64,000 bases of DNA, from positions 4,137,702 through 4,201,701 of the forward strand of contig NC_090178.1 in the NCBI RefSeq assembly GCF_024679245.1, read 5' to 3'. Positions 58,471 to 64,000 of the stretch are shown here, piece by piece (the stretch's first letter is position 1; each line of letters opens with the position of its first letter). This stretch comes from Pseudorasbora parva. Its lineage: Eukaryota; Chordata; Actinopteri; Cypriniformes; Gobionidae. The translations under genes and the position numbers were made by a program. The notes beneath the pieces were generated by a model. The model did not search any database. It worked only from the letters and a program-made list of their open reading frames with translations, and had not been told where the DNA came from.

Positions 58471-58544
58471 TTTCTACTTCACTTAATTTAAAGCTTATAA
58501 AACTTTCTAAATATTTTTATTTTGCAGTAAATGTTGCACTTAAC

Positions 58545-59569
58545 TGTCAGGGTTCTAACCTGGCAGCTCTGTCTGTTTTGTCTTTGTTTAATGTTTTTAT
58601 GTTTGTGTTGTGTCTTAGTGCATGGATCTGTCTCTCTCTGTGTCTGTCATGTGTTCCTCTTGTCCTACCTCCTTGTTTGCTGTTACCACGCCCCCTTGTT
58701 TAGTCTGGTCTAGTCCTCGTTTCACTAATTGTGCTCACCTGTTCCTCATGTGCTCTGGTCCCTTTATATTGTGCTACCTTCCCTCATGTCTTTGCTGGTT
58801 CGTTGTGAATGTTTGTGAGCACATGTCTCTAGCTCCTTGTCTAGCCTAGTCTAGCCTTTTCTAGTTTTAGTGTCTCCTGTTTTTCTAGCTTTGAATTTAT
58901 TTTCAGTTTTTTCTTTGTTCCTGAGTTTTTGAGTCTAGTGAAGTTTCTGTCTTTATTTTGCTCGTTTTCTCCAGGTTTTATTTTGGTATTTTTCTTCTAG
59001 CCTTATTGTTTAGTTATTTTGGTTTTGATAGCTTACCATTTTATTTTTCCTGTTTTCCACTTATTTTTTAGTTCAGTCTTTTTATAGAGATTGTTTTTTG
59101 TTTTATTTTTTCATGTTTTCTAACTCCAGTTATTATTTTAGTTTTTGTTTCATTTAGTCATAGATCTTAGTTTGTCTGTTGTTTCTTGTTGTCTCGTCTA
59201 GAGTCTTGTCGTGTGTGTGTGTCCTGTGTTGTTTTCTGTCCTTAGTTTTTCCCTGGCCGCTGTCTCCACTGCCTGTCAGCCAAGAAGGGAGCTGATTCTG
59301 AGAGACCATCAAGCCTCAGGTTCCTGCCTGGATTGGTCCACCATCGCCCTGCCTGGTGTTGCCTCACAAGCTGTCGTCTTTCATTGGCTACCTGGACTGG
59401 TCTCAGTGGTCATCCTCCCCTACCTGTCGTCGTGGTGTCTGTCCCCTGCCCTGGTGTTTGGACTGTCACTCATCCACTACCCTCTTGTGTCTTGTTGTTC
59501 TGTCTTATTAATAAACTGTCCTTGTTGATTCACTCTGCATCTGAGTCCTCCACTTCCTGATCCTTGACA
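58545..59569 (+). mobile_element. Solo LTR, 1025 bp, TSD TTAAC
   Basis: Begins TGTCAGGGTTCTAACC and ends CTTCCTGATCCTTGACA, flanked by TTAAC at 58540-58544 and 59570-59574. TTTATATTGTG (about 58762) and AATAAACTG (about 59510) fit a promoter and polyadenylation signal on the plus strand. It inserted into the repeat family whose uninterrupted copy is at 54906-55075. Internal ORFs are short and unconvincing. Confidence 0.88.
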
Positions 59570-59706
59570 TTAACTGCAGTGACCAGTTAAGTGCACTTAA
59601 CTTACAGTTGACCAAAAAATAAACTAATAATTGCCGGCATTTTAATATTCTCGTAATCTGTCCCCGGAGAGGCAGAGAAACTTTTACAGCCACTTTTTCA
59701 CGGTTC

Positions 59707-60501
59707 ATTTTTATACGACTTTGTTGAGTCAACATCAAAGTTTGTTCCAACAAACTTTACTCATGTAGTTTGAAGATTATATTTTATGTATTTGTTTATT
59801 TCAACCAATAAAACATTGTATATTTTTTACTAATCGGGCCATTAGGTGATTTGTTTGTAACACAACCAAATGAATGAACGGATTCATTGACCATGAAACC
59901 AACTCACTGTTAAAAGCTTTTAGCCTAAAACACATTATGTTCTGTACGTTTGTTTAATGATGAACTGGGAAAATAAAGATGCAGTTATTCACAAAGTCGC
60001 TTAATTTTACATAACCAGCCAAATCATTGTGAAGGTACTGTGAATATTCGATATCTCTAAAGGTTTTTCCAGGCTACTGGATTGGCAAATAATTCCTGTA
60101 TGCCTTCCTGTGATTGATGTATTGTCTCCAATATTTTAAACGTAGGCCGGTCTAATACAAATGACCTCAGAGATAATAGTTTCTAAGAGCTTCTGTGGAA
60201 ACCACAGCTCACTCAATCTCTCTCAATTCAGAACTGTCTCTATTGTGTCTTTAAATGAGGTTTGAGTCACAGCTGGGACTATTTTATCAGATTGTTCATG
60301 AAAACAGAGCGAACACTTCGCTAATATCTTTTCTTGTTTCAGACATCATTATTCTCAACCATCTCGCCATCTCCAGAGATTCGTTATTCATTATAATTCT
60401 CCTCATCATTCATCATTGTTCACACCTTGGTTTGGAAATGACTCTCAACTATCGGAGAACGGCACGTGACGCCAGAGACGGGCAGGTATTCTGCATCCTA
60501 T
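59707..60501. other. Intergenic, nothing recognised
   Basis: No repeat ends, exons or RNA genes that I can support. Confidence 0.35.
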
Positions 60502-62194
60502 TGTAGCGACTCAGGCGAATCAAACACACAATCGCCAGTTACATTTAACAAATATGTTTTGAAAGTGTGCTCACTAGCAGACCTTCCCCCAACACAGCAG
60601 AAGGAGATTCTTCAGTCACCCTGGAAACCATCTGATAAGGTGTTTTTATGGCCCCGAAAGGAATTTGGCCACATGAAGTTTCAGACACAAAGACACAGAG
60701 CTTTTGCCTCAAATTATAGACAAACCATCTATAAATGAACATGCACCCCAGGACATTATATGTAAACACATAACTGTCTTGTAAAATGTTTATTCTGTAT
60801 GGTATTTTGCATATTTTTATCTTTGTCTTAACAAATTACTAGTTCAGATAACCTCATATATGTCATGTCTCCTATCAAATTAATGCTCACTTCACGACTT
60901 ACACTTCCATGTATATCACTTATTCAGAAAATGCAGTGTGTGTTTGTTGCATTAATTATAGTATGAAGACTCAGAGACCCACTGAGTCGAACCTTCAAAC
61001 AAAGAGCCATAAATCTGCTGAGGAATTTCCCGCCGGGAAATCCCAACACTCTCATTGGTTAAGTTTAACCCCAGAGGGTGGGACTACTCCCAGACCTTAA
61101 AAGAGGTGCTCGGATGCCCTCCCTCCCTCTTCTCTTCTCTTCTCCGAACATCTCCTGCTCTTACTTCTTCAACTCTCCTGTGGGAGCCAACACCCACGGG
61201 GGGGGGGGGGGCTGGCACTTAAGCCATGCCACCAATGCAGGCCCTCCAAGCAGGCCTCATCTCTTCCAAAAATCTTCTCTTCTACAATCCGATCTTCAAG
61301 AACACGAAGCATCGCTAAAGCAAACAGCCGCTTCCCTCCCAACCTCGGAAAGGACCGCCGGACATGCAGGACATTTGAACACGCAGAGACACATACGCAC
61401 ACAAGTGAGAAGCCAAAACGAAACCAAAAAGAATGCAAGTATTCTATTTCTTACTGCTGTAAAGAGGGTGTGTTATTCTCCCGTTGGGATAAATTAACTC
61501 CGTGAAGGTCGTATTGGGTTGAACTGAAGGAAAGTTGTGTTTCTTACCCTCCCCCACTCTCTTAATGTCTCTCTCTCTCTCTCTCTCTCACTCTCTTTGT
61601 CTCTCTCTCTCTCTTTTATCTCTCTCTAACTTCAGTCTATTCAGTATTCTCTTTTATGTATTCTTTCGTTAATATCTATATTTCTACTCTCTTGATGCAT
61701 ATTTAGTATGTACTTTCTGTGTGAATTGTAGTGTTATTTTTAGTCTGTGTTTATTAAACCTTCAAAAGACATTTAATGAGTTGAGTCTGTTATTCTGCCA
61801 CATACACAAAGTCAATGAAACTTGCGATCTAAACGTTACCTAACTGCTTATGCTACTATGTTAGTAAAGTAAACTGTATGACCATTTGAAATATTGAACT
61901 TATCCTGATCAGTAAAGTTAATGTTTCTTATGCGCTCGTAAAGCAGTAATCCATTATTGAGAATTGATTTGAAAAGTCTATAACTAATTTGCAGGACAAA
62001 CTTAGTAGGATAATTTCAAGCAATTTCATAAAGGGTTACTTGTATTTAATTAAACAATTTTCCCTATCGGAAAATTTTAATACGTAATGAACAACTGGCA
62101 AATCATATTCATAAATTCATGAATATTGAATATTAAATCCCTTTTGAGTTAATTATTCCCCGAGACATTAAACTCATGAGTCGTTGTTGTTACA
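60502..62194 (+). mobile_element. Possible long LTR (5' end of an LTR element running off the window)
   Basis: Starts TGTAGCGACTC and ends ..GTTGTTGTTACA. It contains CTTAAAAGAGG (TATA-like, about 61096), CT-rich tracts (61115-61150 and 61567-61620) and TTTATTAAACCTTC (about 61750). TGGTGGAGAAATATCGGGC at 62202 could be a primer-binding site. No second LTR or gag/pol lies in the window, so the borders are inferred. Confidence 0.35.
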
Positions 62195-62942
62195 TTTTAT
62201 ATGGTGGAGAAATATCGGGCAAGTTTCAAACGTTTGTGTATGTGTGAATGATATTCATATTCTATTCATTGTGTATTTTTGAGGTATTAATAACCTGCAC
62301 GCGCGTTTTTGTTTCGTTTTGTTTTGGTGTTGTTTTGTGAATTGAACGGTACGCGCAAGGCGAACCCAAGCATAAACAGATGCTGAGAAATGTTGAAGTA
62401 GCCGGATTATATTAATAAAAATATGAACGGTACGAAAATCCGCGTGATCTCCGAAACCCCCTGCAGCCGTAGGCGCAATAGGTTTTATCCGCGTGATTTC
62501 CAAACAAATGTATTGTAGGAAACCCATACATTTGACTCGAGCAATATATTATGTGTTCCATCAAAATAATGAGATTTTGATGATGTCTGTAGACACGTAC
62601 GTTGCGTTATCCCGCTTGATCTGAACTACAAAAAGTTTCTATCTGTGCGGAAGATTGGGACAGGACGAGACTCTCCTGTACAATATAAGGGGCCTCAGAA
62701 TAATTATTATATCGTTAAGATAAACGATAACTCCTGGTTTAAGTCTGGCTTAGCTAACCAAAGACCTGAGACCTAAAACATTTGAATCAGAGATGCTGAA
62801 AACCGTCAGCCATATTGATAAATGTCTATTGGAGTCCATGTAAAATGCGTGAATAGGCAGAAGATAAATTCCTGTTTTTCACCCGTTTCGTTGAGTCATT
62901 TGTAAATGATTTGCAAGAGCCAGTAAAGCGCAGAACGCCAGG

Positions 62943-63115
62943 GCGACCCAGAAATTGCAACGCCGCTTGCAAACCGCCAGAGGGCGACTCAAGAATTGCA
63001 ACGCCGCTTGCAAAACGCGAAGGCGACTCAGAAATTGCAACGCCGCTTGCAAACCGCCAGAGGGCGACTCAAGAATTGCAACGCCGCTTGCAACCCGCCA
63101 GAGGGCGACTCTAGA
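62943..63115. repeat. 41-bp tandem repeat, four copies
   Basis: Units start at about 62943, 62984, 63023, 63064 and 63105 (partial); each contains AATTGCAACGCCGCTTGCAA and ends CCGCCAGAGG. Third-frame ORFs across it are artefacts of the repeat. Confidence 0.9.
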
Positions 63116-64000
63116 ACCAGACAAAGCCATCTGGTGAGCATTTTACGCCTAACTAACTCTAGTCTAGGGCGGGCGCAATAGCGCCATCGTGTGGATAAAT
63201 TCGGATAGTTTCACTCTCCGTTATGTGATTCTGCCTTAACAAAATAAGTTTGAGCCTATAAATTGTTTATTGCTTACTGTTGTACACAGTTTCATTTATA
63301 CAATTTTTCTAGCAACAACCAAATCTCCTTTCTCGCTGATTAAACACCCTTATTCGAATTTGAAGTTTAAAAAGAAACATAACTTCCTCTAACTCAAAGT
63401 GAAATTAGGTTTAAGTCACACAGTCCAATTGGAAGGAAGGACGCCACCGTGTGGTTATACCCTGTTAAGTCAGCGCAACACTAAATCACTACTCCCTTTC
63501 TGATTAATTCTTTTATTTGGATAACTCCCACTTAGAGATTAATCGTTATAGGATAAGATTTTTGATTGGCTTTCTTTTATTTGATTTTCCTTACAGGCTT
63601 ATTTAAATTTCATTTAAACTTGCTTTGAATTTAATTTGAATTAAGTTGAGCTTCTAATTCTTTTATTTTATTTTATTTATAATTTTATTTTAATTTTTAA
63701 TTTTAATTTTTAATTTTAATTAATTTTTTTTTTATTTATTAAAATTTTTATTTTTATTTTTTATTTTTATTTTTCTCTGCAAAAGTTTTTCTGTTCCCCT
63801 CCCATTGGGAATAAAGCTCAGTCTGGTAATTACAAACGGTATCAAAAGTGCTTTTTGTTTTATCATTACTTGACAGAAACTTTTGCCTTTTTCTAAATTG
63901 CTCTTGATATTTAATCTTCCACGTAAGCGACCTCAATTCACCCCAGGATGAGCTAAATGGGATAACCCATAGTACAAGCCGAATTTTAGTATATCTTGAG
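63116..64000. other. No gene recognised; T/A low-complexity tract
   Basis: A TTTTATTTTTAATTTT-type tract at about 63655-63775. The remainder has no feature that I recognise. Confidence 0.45.

Noticed and set aside
60255..60738. 83- and 90-codon overlapping plus-strand ORFs
   Set aside because: Near the possible LTR start; amino-acid content shows no known domain and neither has splice or start support.

Overview
The window is vertebrate nuclear DNA, almost certainly from a teleost and most likely a cyprinid (carp/goldfish/zebrafish-like). The coding content is three conserved vertebrate-type split genes plus one split gene I cannot name. The rest is dense in TA/CA microsatellites, Tc1 transposons, hAT and TTAA-type MITEs, LINE tails and LTR elements of kinds I remember as common in cyprinid genomes (recollection, not a search).

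Layout. 1-3.7 kb is repeats. 4.0-5.4 kb (minus) holds the signal-peptide and V-set exons of an Ig-superfamily gene resembling the HEPACAM type. 5.7-7.6 kb is a TTAA-flanked inverted-repeat element whose centre has grown into a 21-bp minisatellite. 9.5-16.0 kb (minus) is a complete six-exon etfb, 254 codons, with CCAAT and GC boxes upstream. 16.6-19.2 kb holds two Tc1-type relics. 20.2-52.0 kb (plus) is usf2, from the exon before the USF-specific region to the leucine-zipper stop codon. Its introns are very large. The first (20.2-29.7 kb) contains an intact Ty3/gypsy element in antisense with identical-looking LTRs and a 5-bp target duplication; its polyprotein has integrase BEFORE reverse transcriptase, the Gmr1-type order. 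The intron at 31.8-49.5 kb contains an opposite-strand ten-exon gene (35.96-41.62 kb) of about 519 codons. Eight full repeat exons and one short terminal repeat exon, all entered in the same phase, encode 44-74 aa units. 52-64 kb is nested mobile elements: two solo LTRs with exact 5-bp duplications, a palindromic hAT MITE inside a LINE, several TIR elements, and what may be the 5' end of another LTR element running off the window.

etfb and usf2 are divergently arranged about 3 kb apart and show no functional link beyond being neighbours. The points most worth attention are the repeat-exon gene nested in usf2, the apparent genomic absence of the usf2 exon for the USF-specific region (its introns remain phase-compatible), and the Gmr1-type retroelement whose capsid carries a SCAN-like region.

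Limits: exon edges were read by eye from splice signals and phase. Repeat families were assigned by structure and memory. No alignment or database search was run.
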